From Phaeodactylibacter luteus (lineage in GTDB: Bacteria > Bacteroidota > Bacteroidia > Chitinophagales > Saprospiraceae), in assembly GCF_007993045.1 (NCBI RefSeq), contig NZ_VOOR01000026.1, positions 1-64,000 of the forward strand: a stretch of DNA of 64,000 nt. The letters run 5' to 3'. Under the pieces are notes generated by a model. That model searched no databases, was not told where the DNA came from, and worked only from the letters and a program-made list of their open reading frames with translations. Both the position numbers and the translations under genes were made by a program. Positions 25,501-33,545 of the stretch are shown piece by piece (position 1 is the stretch's first letter; each line of letters begins with the position of its first letter).

Positions 25501-28500
25501 TGAGCTGCAGGGTGGGCAGCCACAGTATATTTATGATTGGGAAGGGAGCGGGGGCAGCGGCACGCCAGGATACGAGGTAGAGGTGCCGGGGATGTACAGC
25601 GTCTTGGTCACGGACACCATCAATGGCTGTGCCCAAGAGCTTCAGGCCCATGTTTTGCAGGATACCCTCGCGCCGATAGCTGATGCCGGGCCAGCAGATA
25701 CCCTGACCTGTAATGAGCCATTGCTCAGCCTAGGGGGCGGTGCTTCTTCAATGGGGGATGGCTTCTCGTTCTTTTGGGCTAACAGTGCTGGTGATACGCT
25801 TGCCTTTGGCGGGCAGCTGAATTTAGAAGTCGGGACGGCAGGGCAGTACATACTGCGTGTTTACAATATCGCAAACGGCTGCGAGGCTATAGACTCAGTC
25901 CAAATTGCCGATCGTACAGCCCCGCCCCCTGTTGAGGCCGGCCCGGATCAAGAACTCACCTGTTCGGTTTCGGAAGTGGCGCTAGGTGTGCCACAGGAGG
26001 GCTATACCTTTCAATGGACTGGGCCTTGCCTTTCAGGTGTCGGGGCAGCGAGCCAGGTCATTGCAGGTTGTGAAGGTGTTTACATTTTGACTGTGACCGA
26101 TACGCTAAGCGGCTGTCAGGCGATAGATTCGGTGCAGGTAACGCGCGATTCGCTAGTCCCAAATGCTGTTTTGCCGGATACGGTATCCCTTTCCTGCTCA
26201 ACCGGGCTGGCTACATTAGACGGGAGCACCTCAGCGGGCGAGCAGTTCGCCTGGTTCTTTGGCGGGGCGTTGCAGCCTGGTAACGAGCTGATAAGGGAAG
26301 TCAGTGCCCCTGGCCCCTATATGCTGATTGCAGACGACAGCAATGGGGCTTGCCCGGATACGGCTATTGCCGAAGTCGTCATTGATTGTATTCCTGACGT
26401 TGTGATAGCCACGGCGGATACCATAACCTGTGAGGTGTTGTCTGTCAGTTTGCAGGCTATCCCCTTAGACAGTGCGCCCATGTATACATTTGCTTGGTCG
26501 GGGCCCAACCCTGAGGTCTGTTTTTTATCTGGGCAAGGGTCTGCCAATGTGGAAGTGCGCTGCCCTGGAGAGTATCAGGTAATCGTAGAAAACCCGCTTT
26601 TTGGCTTATCGGATACGGCCTCTGTGGTTGTAGCTGTCGATTCTTTAGCCCCTTTAGCGGAGGCTGGCCCTGGTGTTCTGCTTACTTGTGACAACCCTGT
26701 CGCTGTTTTGGATGCTAGTGGCTCGGAACAGGGGGCTGGCATTGGTTATACCTGGACCAAGCTAGACGACGAGAGCTTTGTCCGCGACAGTTTCAGTATA
26801 CTAGTGAATGATGCAGCGACCTATTTCCTCACGGTCCGCGACAGCGCTAATGGCTGTTTCGCTGAAGACTTGGTCAGCGTACAGCGCGGCGATGATTTGC
26901 CTGACATTACTTTCAGCTCGCCAATCATCCCATGCCTAGTGGACACTTTTGAGCTTACGGCTTTTGTCCTCCCGCAAGGGCAGCCTTATGACTTCAGCTG
27001 GGCAGGTGATGAAATCATTGGCAGTACGGACGGCGCCTCGGTGCTTTTGGACACGGCAGGTATGGTCCGGTTGACTGTGACGAATACAGACACGGACTGT
27101 TCTAGTTACCGCGATCTGGCCGTTGTGCAGCAAGAGTGTGGCCCCTGCATTGAAGTGCTTGGCGCAGATAACCTGACTTGCATAGCAGATAGCATTGTGC
27201 TGCGGGGGCAGTTTTGTGAGCCCTGCGAAGGCTGTACGCTTAGCTGGTCGACTCCAGATGGCGTCATATTGTCAGGTGAGGATGAGCTTGAGGCTTGGAT
27301 TGGGGCTCCTGGCACGTACGCCCTAACCGCTACCGATACGTTGGGTTTTTCGGCCACCGCCAGTTTGGAGGTCATTGCAGATAATAACCCGCCCTTGGCC
27401 AATGCAGGGCCTGATCAGGTGCTGACCTGCGAAACGGTTGAGGTTACCCTGTCGGGCCAGGGCCAGGGCAGTGTCAACTTGGTGTATCAGTGGGAACGGC
27501 TGAGCGGGGCTGTACAAGGTGGAGGGGTAAGCCCAGAGTTGGCCGTGAGCATTGCGGATACCTTCCGCCTTACAGTAATGGATACATTAACTGGCTGCGC
27601 TTCGGTAGACGAGGTTTTGGTGCGGGCCGATACCCTAAGGCCTGTGGCCAGCGCGGGCAGCATGGCCACCATTACTTGTGCCGCTTCAACGGTAGCCCTG
27701 GATGGCAGTGGTTCTGCATTTGGCAACAACATACAATACGAATGGGCTGGGCCTGCTGGCGCAAATGTGGTCGGGCCAACAACTTTCAATCCTTCCGTCA
27801 ATACGCCGGGCTGGTATACTATCCGGGTTACAGATATAGACAATGGCTGTTTTGCCATAGACAGTGTGCAGGTAGAAGTATCTGATGATTTGCCGGAGGC
27901 CGGCTTCATCTCTGATACAGTGCTCACTTGTGCCAATACGGTATTGCTGGTTGAGGCGCCTGTAGAGCTGCTGCCCGGCCAGGTATCCTGTTGGTTCCGG
28001 CTCAACAGCAGTGGCCAGCCGACTGGCCCTTGCGTAGGCACACCTTTTATTGATGTTGGGCTGCCAGGTGTATACAGGTTTGAAGTGACCGATACTGCAT
28101 CCGACTGCACCAATGGCGTCAACTTCACAGTAGGCGAGGATTTGCTCCCCCCCGACGTGCATCTTCCGGATGCAGCCTTGTTCCCCTGTTCAGCAGATAG
28201 TTTGCTGTTGGAGGCAGGGGCAGATGTGCCTGCTTCCTTCGTTTGGGCTAGCTTGGAGGGGGGCAATATTATTCCACAAGGTGCTGCAGCGGTTGTCTTT
28301 GGGCCGGGCGGCTTTCAGGTATCCGCAACCGCTTTGGACAATGGTTGCACTTCAGTAGACACTATTAATGTTGCAGCAGACGACAGAGTCCCTGTCGTGG
28401 ATGCCGGGGCAGATACCGTATCCACTTGCGCTTCCCCAAACGTCCGCCTGTCTGGTAGCTGGTCGGCAGAAAGTGGGCAGGTAGCGTTGAGCTGGGAAGC

Positions 28501-30166
28501 GATGCCGGGCAGTATTTTGGAAGGCGGCAACACAGCAACGCCCTTGGCTGATGGGCCGGGCACTTACATTTTCAGGGTAACGGACCCGTTGAGCGGCTGT
28601 GTTGCTGAAGACACCGTAGCAGTAGCCGATGGCCGGTTTTTCCCTCAGGCAACTATCAGCCTGCCATCGCTTACGCTCAACTGCTTTGCGGATACACTGC
28701 TTGCGGATGGCCAGGCTTCCACTACGGAAGGCCCCGAGGGCTTATTGTTCGAATGGCGGAGGGGGGCTTTCGATGTTGTCGGGAACAACGCAGCTCAATT
28801 GATTGCTGCTCCGGGCGGATATCGATTGTTGGTCACAGATGTGGCATCAGGCTGCAGGGATACTGCACAGGTGGCGGTCGGCAGTGACTTTGCTCCGCCA
28901 TCAGTAGATTTGCCGGGCCCGTTGTCCATCAACTGCCAGGAAGATTCGGTAATCCTACAGCCTCTAGTGGGGTTGCCAGCGGATAGCTTTACCTACAGGT
29001 GGACGGCCCCCGAGGGGGGCGTCATTGCCGGGGCCCCTTTGTTTTTGGCGGCTGAACAGCCAGGGGTATATCAGCTTGAAGTGACAAGCCTGCAGAACGG
29101 CTGTGATGTGCAAGCGGAGGTGCTGGTTATTGACAACCGTGAGCTTCCAGCAATCAACCTTCTCCCGCCGGATAGCCTTACTTGTGGGCGGCCCACGGTT
29201 TTGATGGATGCAACGGGGTCTGCTATCGGGCCGGGCATCACTTACAACTGGGCCGCCGGTGAAGGTGGGGAGGTCATCAGTGGGGCAGCAAGCCTTCAGG
29301 CGGAGGCAGGAGCTTCTGCCTGGTACTATCTGACGGTAGCCAACACTGCTAATGGTTGCATTAACGTGGACAGTGTTTTTGTCAGTGCTTCGGAGGTGCT
29401 GCTCGATTCTGTGGCTTGGTCTTTTAGCCTGCCGGGCTGTACAGAGGGCGGGCGGATAGCATTGGATACGGTATTTGGGGGTACGCCACCTTTCCTCTCA
29501 GCCTTGAATGGAGGGGCATTCCGCCTGGCCACGGTGTATGAGGGGCTGTCCTCGGGCACCTTTGAGGTGGTGCTTGAAGATGCGAATGGCTGCCGTTCTG
29601 AGCAGACCTTGGTGTTGCCCATGCCCGATGTAGTGCAAGTGGATGCCGGTGATGACCTGACGATAGAAAAAGGGGAGGAGGTAACCCTTGAGGCTGCGGC
29701 TAGCAGCGGGCTGCCTATTGTGGCGGTAGCATGGTGGCCTGAAGAAAACGGCGGTAGCGACAGCTTGTCTTACCTGGTAGCGCCTGCGCTTAGCACGCTT
29801 TACCGGGTGACAGTCACCGATGAGGGCGGTTGTACAGCCTTTGATGAGGTCTGGGTGCGCATTCAAGAAGCGGATGGCGTTTATTTCCCCAATGTCTTTT
29901 CCCCAAACGGAGACGGGCAGAATGATTTGTTCTTCCCATATGGCAGCCTGCTCGTAGAAGAGGTGCTAGTGTTCCGGGTGTATGATCGTTGGGGAAATCT
30001 TCTGCATGAAGCTGCAGGTGGCCAAGCCAATGACCCCGCTATGGGGTGGGATGGTACTTTTAACGGCCAGGAAATGGATGCTGCCGTATATGTCTGGCAG
30101 GCTGAGATCCGCCTGAAGAGTGGGGAGGTGCTACCTTATTCAGGCAGCATTACACTACTGCGCTGA
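22517..30166 (+). CDS. Giant secreted repeat protein with CHU_C (T9SS type B) tail
   Basis: A 2,549-residue surface or secreted protein. A signal peptide (about 1-23, ending MWAQ) leads into a proprotein-convertase P-like domain (about 30-185). Residues 328-469 hold three short repeats of the GDSLYTETGFY...GCDSIV type. From about 473 to 2294 there are 22 Ig/PKD-like repeats of roughly 83 residues, each with one Cys early (consensus ADAGPDxxLTC) and one late (xNGC). A SprB-like segment follows, and the last 95 residues are CHU_C (FPNVFSPNGDGQNDLFF), the type B sorting signal for T9SS. The role is probably adhesion, gliding or matrix structure. I start at ATG 22517, preceded by AAGGA. A bidirectional terminator follows the stop. 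Confidence 0.93.
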   Translation: MNLIRRIFWICSVGLLSLPAMWAQPCGLTDTLLIGQNQSPSFPFEVYDIFNDDLSGAGQGLCGVDIAFAHQYVDNLELTLVSPSGQSVQLIGPNTDQQFEFTFGSIWRIRFVPCGELAAPDAGSLQQWDNEQTGNFASLGLYNGSYYPYQGCLEDFDTGPVNGTWTIQVGNLPSAYAGAIIGFQLAFCDPRGLDCCFAVPGELSGPDILACEGDSILSGAPEVVFAGAPADTIEYGYTFLIGQDGVLQAVDALPDMSAYPPGRYEVCGLSYLLADSLLLPVPDGTLTLDSIRNDTEGLTPSFCGAITPQCRQVEIAEPPALVALADTICRGAQYAVGDSLFSETGFYEVRLTGYGGCDSLVALDLAVLEPIERALAPVICFGDAFAVGDSLYTETGFYTDTLTAASGCDSIVSLNLVVRQPIQMDTALALCAGEGFLLGDSLLTASGTYTDTLIAASGCDSIIHVNLTVLGALVEVDAPDTLTCGFPVATLNSTVLAPEGTVALQWVGPEGILGSAPQQEANTAGLYVLTATVSEGDRACLFADTVQVPLDTLKPSADAGPSGILTCAAGSLLLGGTGTSMGNDYAYLWGSADGAFETPPFEPQVTVSQAGTYVLSVIDVDSRCEAADTVVITADQSIPMAVAGPGGFITCDDPVLSLNGTGSTTGADIVYSWTSADGHPIEQPASLMPVVAFPGTYQLRVLDTASQCADSTEVTVGLDTLSPRLLINADTVLTCLQDTLVLEGNVLSSGGPAAFSWEAFNGGAISGADTLSFIEVAAPGSYQAILEDSANGCRDTALIDIIQDTTVLDLSIAPPDTLTCSRAMVLLQGTASTASTDIVYAWTGPAGGLVGDAAMLEAEAARPGAYQLMGVDTTNGCFAIAAVEVFQDTLSPVADAGPDRLLTCTVSSVTLSGPGTSIGPGLDYDWIEVIGTGLVSTAGPEAMVNSPGEYLLLVTNVANGCQDTSFVAVGQDTISPATTLPLPDTLSCTARSVALELQGGQPQYIYDWEGSGGSGTPGYEVEVPGMYSVLVTDTINGCAQELQAHVLQDTLAPIADAGPADTLTCNEPLLSLGGGASSMGDGFSFFWANSAGDTLAFGGQLNLEVGTAGQYILRVYNIANGCEAIDSVQIADRTAPPPVEAGPDQELTCSVSEVALGVPQEGYTFQWTGPCLSGVGAASQVIAGCEGVYILTVTDTLSGCQAIDSVQVTRDSLVPNAVLPDTVSLSCSTGLATLDGSTSAGEQFAWFFGGALQPGNELIREVSAPGPYMLIADDSNGACPDTAIAEVVIDCIPDVVIATADTITCEVLSVSLQAIPLDSAPMYTFAWSGPNPEVCFLSGQGSANVEVRCPGEYQVIVENPLFGLSDTASVVVAVDSLAPLAEAGPGVLLTCDNPVAVLDASGSEQGAGIGYTWTKLDDESFVRDSFSILVNDAATYFLTVRDSANGCFAEDLVSVQRGDDLPDITFSSPIIPCLVDTFELTAFVLPQGQPYDFSWAGDEIIGSTDGASVLLDTAGMVRLTVTNTDTDCSSYRDLAVVQQECGPCIEVLGADNLTCIADSIVLRGQFCEPCEGCTLSWSTPDGVILSGEDELEAWIGAPGTYALTATDTLGFSATASLEVIADNNPPLANAGPDQVLTCETVEVTLSGQGQGSVNLVYQWERLSGAVQGGGVSPELAVSIADTFRLTVMDTLTGCASVDEVLVRADTLRPVASAGSMATITCAASTVALDGSGSAFGNNIQYEWAGPAGANVVGPTTFNPSVNTPGWYTIRVTDIDNGCFAIDSVQVEVSDDLPEAGFISDTVLTCANTVLLVEAPVELLPGQVSCWFRLNSSGQPTGPCVGTPFIDVGLPGVYRFEVTDTASDCTNGVNFTVGEDLLPPDVHLPDAALFPCSADSLLLEAGADVPASFVWASLEGGNIIPQGAAAVVFGPGGFQVSATALDNGCTSVDTINVAADDRVPVVDAGADTVSTCASPNVRLSGSWSAESGQVALSWEAMPGSILEGGNTATPLADGPGTYIFRVTDPLSGCVAEDTVAVADGRFFPQATISLPSLTLNCFADTLLADGQASTTEGPEGLLFEWRRGAFDVVGNNAAQLIAAPGGYRLLVTDVASGCRDTAQVAVGSDFAPPSVDLPGPLSINCQEDSVILQPLVGLPADSFTYRWTAPEGGVIAGAPLFLAAEQPGVYQLEVTSLQNGCDVQAEVLVIDNRELPAINLLPPDSLTCGRPTVLMDATGSAIGPGITYNWAAGEGGEVISGAASLQAEAGASAWYYLTVANTANGCINVDSVFVSASEVLLDSVAWSFSLPGCTEGGRIALDTVFGGTPPFLSALNGGAFRLATVYEGLSSGTFEVVLEDANGCRSEQTLVLPMPDVVQVDAGDDLTIEKGEEVTLEAAASSGLPIVAVAWWPEENGGSDSLSYLVAPALSTLYRVTVTDEGGCTAFDEVWVRIQEADGVYFPNVFSPNGDGQNDLFFPYGSLLVEEVLVFRVYDRWGNLLHEAAGGQANDPAMGWDGTFNGQEMDAAVYVWQAEIRLKSGEVLPYSGSITLLR
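23938..29400 (+). repeat. Coding array of 22 Ig/PKD-like repeats
   Basis: Within the giant protein, 22 units of about 248 bp each code for a domain with one Cys near its start and one Cys before its end. Units have diverged strongly at DNA level, so the array is old; a few units (numbers 10, 11 and 13 in my count) lack the AGPD opening. It is a protein-level repeat, not a DNA tandem repeat. Confidence 0.8.
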
Positions 30167-30176
30167 TCGCACAAAG

Positions 30177-30211
30177 AAAGGGGGCAGCACGGTGCAGGTG
30201 CTGTCCCCTTT
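30177..30211. terminator. Bidirectional intrinsic terminator
   Basis: AAAGGGGGCAGCAC (30177-30190) pairs with GTGCTGTCCCCTTT (30198-30211), 14 bp with one G-T, loop of seven. It is placed between the convergent giant-protein and marC-like genes and would serve both. Confidence 0.85.
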
Positions 30212-30231
30212 GTGTGTTTGGGCATAGCCGC

Positions 30232-30861
30232 TTATGCCAGGTTTTTCACCAAGGCGACTACTCCAGTGATGATGTTTTGGATGCCAATAGCCATAACCAA
30301 AAAGCCCATGATGCGGCTTAGCGCTTGCAGCCCCGCTACACCGAGTACTTTTTGGAGATAAGGGGACGAGCGGAGGATCAGGAAGACGATCAGCCCCATG
30401 ATGGTTATAACGCCTGCAATGGCCAGCTTAGGCTCCCAGCTTTCTTGCTCAGCCTGTATGCTGATGAGGTAAGAGATGGAACCGGGGCCGGAGAGGAGCG
30501 GCATGGCCAGAGGGGAAAAAGAAATATCATCTTTGGTCAGGGCTTCCTGCTTTACTTTTTTATCTACCGCTCGGCCTTCTGCAAATTTACCGCTGAGCAG
30601 AGAAAAGCCTGAGGTCAGGATGACGAGCCCGCCCGCAATGCGCATGGCATTAAGGCTGATGCCAAAAAATGTCAGTATCAGGGACCCCGCAAAAAAGAAG
30701 GCCAGCAGGATCAAAGTGAAGTACAAGCTAGTGTGCAGGGCAGTCTGCTGCCGCTCCCCTTTGGTGTAGTGCGGCGTCATCGCCAAAAAAACTGGTACGG
30801 CGCCAAGCGGGTTGACCAAGGAGAACAAGGAAGCCAATACAGCCAGAGATAGTTCGAACAT
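30232..30861 (-). CDS. MarC-family integral membrane protein
   Basis: A 209-residue protein of the MarC/UPF0056 family with six predicted membrane helices. Family marks are the N-terminal FSLVNPLGAVPVFLAMTP and the central MPLLSGPGSISYLIS, which give the two Pro-Gly re-entrant-like motifs. The family's substrate is unsettled; it is not a direct multidrug resistance determinant despite the name. It is convergent with the giant gene and transcribed alone. The 597 bases upstream hold a possible RNA gene ending about 180 bases away. Confidence 0.92.
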   Translation of the reverse strand: MFELSLAVLASLFSLVNPLGAVPVFLAMTPHYTKGERQQTALHTSLYFTLILLAFFFAGSLILTFFGISLNAMRIAGGLVILTSGFSLLSGKFAEGRAVDKKVKQEALTKDDISFSPLAMPLLSGPGSISYLISIQAEQESWEPKLAIAGVITIMGLIVFLILRSSPYLQKVLGVAGLQALSRIMGFLVMAIGIQNIITGVVALVKNLA

Positions 30862-31044
30862 GGTATTTGCCTTTTAGAGGAATTGACTTTCGGTAATTGA
30901 TTATTCTGTCAGCAGGGTTTGTTTTTGCCTGTTTTAGAATAAGATTCTGTCTCTATAAAAAGGAGAATACATCGCCAGCTGTTCAAAGGTTCCTCAGGCT
31001 TGCATTTTTTCGACATAAATCAGCCGAAGCTGAAACCGGGGCAC

Positions 31045-31073
31045 AAAAAAGGGGAGCAAAATCATTGCTCCCC
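31045..31073 (-). terminator. Intrinsic terminator of the candidate RNA
   Basis: GGGGAGCAA (31051-31059) pairs perfectly with TTGCTCCCC (31065-31073) over loop AATCA; the minus-strand sequence continues with six Ts (31050-31045). There is no minus-strand gene directly upstream, so it needs a non-coding or small-peptide transcript. Confidence 0.8.
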
Positions 31074-31376
31074 GAGAAAAACACCTAAAACCCATATTCT
31101 TGACGCGGAATTGAAGCCGCGCAGTTGATAAGTTACGATTTACAAAGGTTGGGCCAATCAGTACGCCAAATAAATGTTGAACTGATTAGCCACAACTACC
31201 ATTCCCCTTGTAAGATAATACGGAAATTGAACCGCTTTTGGTTTCCCGTATGTTCGTCTTTATGACGGCGAACAGTTGCTGTGGTCACATGCCCGGTTAG
31301 TTTTTTTTGAAACGGATGGGCAGCCTTGCAAATCAAATTGTCATAATAACACAACCATTCCATTGAACGGTAGTAC
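31045..31376 (-). ncRNA. Candidate structured RNA of about 330 nt
   Basis: Read on the minus strand: a TACTTTTG promoter box (31383-31376), then a closing helix pairing 31365-31374 with 31195-31204 (10 bp), an internal hairpin (31218-31226 with 31242-31251), an 11-bp hairpin (31152-31162 with 31181-31191), and a perfect 9-bp terminator stem (31051-31059 with 31065-31073) followed by a T run. In the closing helix and in the 11-bp hairpin one pair is G-U on the minus strand but A-C on the plus strand, favouring minus-strand RNA. A 55-codon open frame begins with ATG at 31363 and ends at 31196; it has no recognisable motif. Family unknown: 6S-like or a regulatory RNA are options. Confidence 0.5.
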
Positions 31377-31404
31377 AAAAGTATAATTTAGCTGGGAGAA
31401 AACC

Positions 31405-31420
31405 TGTGATTTTTATCACA
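31405..31420. promoter_or_regulatory. CRP-type palindrome
   Basis: TGTGATTTTTATCACA is a perfect TGTGAT/ATCACA palindrome, identical in form to the E. coli CRP consensus TGTGA-N6-TCACA. Its centre is 31412.5. If the minus-strand transcript starts near 31371, the site is at -41.5, the class II activator position. It also lies about 46 bases before the start codon of the flavin oxidoreductase-like gene on the plus strand. A Crp/Fnr protein is encoded at 9272-9925, but no link is shown. Confidence 0.6.
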
Positions 31421-31458
31421 ATTTTCAGTTGGGCCCCACAAAAAATGGTTAAACACTG

Positions 31459-32055
31459 ATGGAAAAATTTAGCAGCCCTCAAAAAATGGTACATGCAGCG
31501 TGGCACCTGCTTTTTAAGGCAGCAGCCACCCGGAAGGGCCCGTACCAGACTCCTGTCGCCGCAACACTGGGCGCGCACACAGCTGAACAGCGTGTGGTCG
31601 TGCTCAGAGAAGTATCGATTGCGCAAAGGCGGCTTACTTTTTTCACAGACGCCCGCTCTGCGAAAGTGGAAGCGCTGCAAGAACAAGGAGCGCTTTCCTG
31701 GCTTTTTTGGGACAGCCGGAAAAAGATACAGATGCGGATGTCAGGAGCCGTAGCACTAAACCTCCAAAACGAGCACGCCCGGGCATATTGGGAAAAGTTG
31801 CCGGTGCAAGGCCGGAGCAGTTATGCTGGCCTGCAGCCGCCCGGCACTCCGTTGCTGCATCAAGGCAGCACTCTTCCAGAATATTGGACGGCGGGCATGA
31901 GCCTGGAAATGACAGAGCCTGCTTTCGCAAACTTTATGGTGGTGCAGTGCCAGATTGAAAAGGGGGACCTGCTGCACCTTCACCCTGAGGGGCATCAGCG
32001 GGCCGTGTTCTCTTATGAGGGAGAAGAGCTGAGGGCTATTTGGGCCGCACCCTGA
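31459..32055 (+). CDS. Pyridoxamine 5'-phosphate oxidase-like flavoprotein
   Basis: A 198-residue split-barrel flavin-binding protein. RVVVLREVS, then RLTFFTDARSAKVEAL (about 58-73) and a basic IQMRMSGAVAL segment are the FMN-contacting strands of PNPOx-like proteins. It lacks the C-terminal substrate-binding residues of true PdxH (R-x-x-x-R-L-x-P ending), so it is more like the Alr4036-type family of unknown substrate. It is transcribed away from the candidate RNA and shares with it a region that has a CRP-type palindrome. A bidirectional terminator separates it from the convergent HtrA gene. Confidence 0.85.
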   Translation: MEKFSSPQKMVHAAWHLLFKAAATRKGPYQTPVAATLGAHTAEQRVVVLREVSIAQRRLTFFTDARSAKVEALQEQGALSWLFWDSRKKIQMRMSGAVALNLQNEHARAYWEKLPVQGRSSYAGLQPPGTPLLHQGSTLPEYWTAGMSLEMTEPAFANFMVVQCQIEKGDLLHLHPEGHQRAVFSYEGEELRAIWAAP

Positions 32056-32085
32056 TACAGGCCCTCCGCTGCCTTAGCTCAACAA

Positions 32086-32120
32086 AAAACAGGCACCCCA
32101 AGTACTGAGGTGCCTGTTTT
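32086..32120. terminator. Bidirectional intrinsic terminator
   Basis: AAAACAGGCACC (32086-32097) pairs perfectly with GGTGCCTGTTTT (32109-32120), with a loop of 11. The A and T runs on either side make it work in both directions, between the flavoprotein gene and htrA. Confidence 0.9.
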
Positions 32121-32147
32121 ACAGCCCTCAAAGGGCGATATGCTTTT

Positions 32148-33299
32148 TTATCTGGGCTGGTCCAGCCTGATTTTTGCGGTCAGCTCTTGATCGTCCCGAA
32201 GTACACGGACTTCAACCTCCTCTCCGGGCTGGAATTTTTCTAAAGCCAGGATGAGGTCACTGTTGGATTCAATGGCTTCGCCTCCTAGTTGGGTGATGAT
32301 ATCTCCCAAGATGATAGAGCCCGAGCGGTCGCGCAAGGTCGGGCGTATGCCTGCCCGTTCTGCAGCCCCATTTTCAATGACGTCAATGACGAGCGCCCCT
32401 TTTAGGCCAAGGCGTTCTACAATCTGAGGGCGCGCCAGTTCTACCCCCAAGGAAGGGCGCTTGATCTCGCCATAGTCGATCAGCTCAGGCACGACCCACC
32501 GGACCACGTCTACAGGAATGGAGAAGCCAATGCCTGCGGAGGCCCCGGAAGGGCTGTAGATGGCCGTATTGACGCCGATCAGCCGGCCGGAGCTATCGAG
32601 AAGGGGGCCGCCGGAATTGCCGGGGTTGATGGCTGCATCAGTTTGTATAGCGTCCCGGATAGGGATGCCGGCTACCGATTCTATTTCGCGCCCCAGCGCA
32701 CTGACAATACCCGTGGTCAGTGTTTGGTCGAGCCCAAAAGGGTTGCCAATAGCATAAACAGACTGCCCGACCCTGAGGTCGTCAGAAGTGCCTACAGGTA
32801 TGGGCTGTAGGACGGAAGCAGGGGCTTCGATCTTGAGCACGGCCAAGTCCTTCTCCGGGGCGACGCCCACGGGCACAGCCTGCCAGGTGCTGCGGTCAGC
32901 AAGGGTGACAGTGGCCCGGTCTGCTCCTTGTATCACGTGGTAGTTGGTGATGATGTGCCCTTTTGCATCCCAGACGAAGCCGGAGCCACTGCCCCGGGGG
33001 ATTTCGGTAATGTTGCGGCTGAAGTAGTCGCGCCTGACATTGGTCGTGGTGATATAGCAGACGGAAGGTGCTGCTTCCTCAAAGAGCCGGATGTTAGAAC
33101 GCTCCTGAGGGGTTAGCCCAGCGCCCGCTTCAGGCTCCCGGCTGCTGCCCGGTTGGCTTACCGGTTGAGGGGCAGGTTGCTCAGGGATTGAGGGTTCAGC
33201 TGTTGGTGAAGGCATCGCCCGGTTGGTCCAGGCAGCGCCCGCGAGAAAACCAGCCCCCAAGAGGGCCAGCCATAGGAAGATTCGGAATTGGTTCGCCAT
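32148..33299 (-). CDS. HtrA/DegP-like serine protease
   Basis: A 383-residue periplasmic protease anchored by an N-terminal membrane segment (about 7-24) followed by a Pro-rich linker (about 29-60). The trypsin-like domain has His121 (NYHV), Asp151 (EKDLAVL) and Ser229 (GNSGGP), the complete triad. A single PDZ domain covers about 285-380 with the binding groove start RPSLGVEL. This one-PDZ, membrane-anchored form is like DegS, rather than the two-PDZ DegP, so it may cut misfolded envelope proteins or a regulatory target. It is transcribed alone, after a repeat-rich spacer. Confidence 0.95.
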   Translation of the reverse strand: MANQFRIFLWLALLGAGFLAGAAWTNRAMPSPTAEPSIPEQPAPQPVSQPGSSREPEAGAGLTPQERSNIRLFEEAAPSVCYITTTNVRRDYFSRNITEIPRGSGSGFVWDAKGHIITNYHVIQGADRATVTLADRSTWQAVPVGVAPEKDLAVLKIEAPASVLQPIPVGTSDDLRVGQSVYAIGNPFGLDQTLTTGIVSALGREIESVAGIPIRDAIQTDAAINPGNSGGPLLDSSGRLIGVNTAIYSPSGASAGIGFSIPVDVVRWVVPELIDYGEIKRPSLGVELARPQIVERLGLKGALVIDVIENGAAERAGIRPTLRDRSGSIILGDIITQLGGEAIESNSDLILALEKFQPGEEVEVRVLRDDQELTAKIRLDQPR

Positions 33300-33330
33300 A
33301 TTCGGTATTCAGTTTTGCAGCTGATGAATT

Positions 33331-33488
33331 GACTCGATGCGTTGGGGGCATTGTAGGGTTAAAATGGCTCTTTCTTTTCCTGCGCTATGCTTTTTCCAGC
33401 CACTGAACTTAGGCTAAGCTCCTAAAAAAGCCGGCGCGTGGTTGAAAACGGCTCATTTTCCTACTATACCGGCCCGGTTCATTGAGTC
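33331..33488. repeat. Family B repeat, copy B1
   Basis: A 158-bp element with terminal inverted repeats GACTCGATG/CATTGAGTC. It shares GCATTGTAGGGTTAAA, CTTAGGCTAAGCTC and AAAAAGCCGGCGCGTGGTTG with copy B2 at 37679. Non-coding. It lies upstream of htrA and is followed within 60 bases by a family C element. Confidence 0.75.
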
Positions 33489-33545
33489 GAATGATTATGG
33501 GAGGTTTAGCATATTTATGCAGTTTTAAGGTCATTTTTGGAATTT

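Noticed and set aside
22517-30166. Many antisense frames of 60-260 codons within the giant repeat gene
   Set aside because: They mirror the repeated coding sequence and have no domain or start signals.
31196-31363. 55-codon small protein on the minus strand (start 31363)
   Set aside because: Not ruled out, but helices with strand-specific G-U pairs and the terminator favour an RNA; no protein motif seen. Listed as an alternative reading in the ncRNA entry.
31045-31376. Identification of the candidate RNA as tmRNA, RNase P RNA or SRP RNA
   Set aside because: No tRNA-like 3' end with CCA, no P4-type conserved core and no SRP Alu or tetraloop motif is visible; 6S RNA remains untested.
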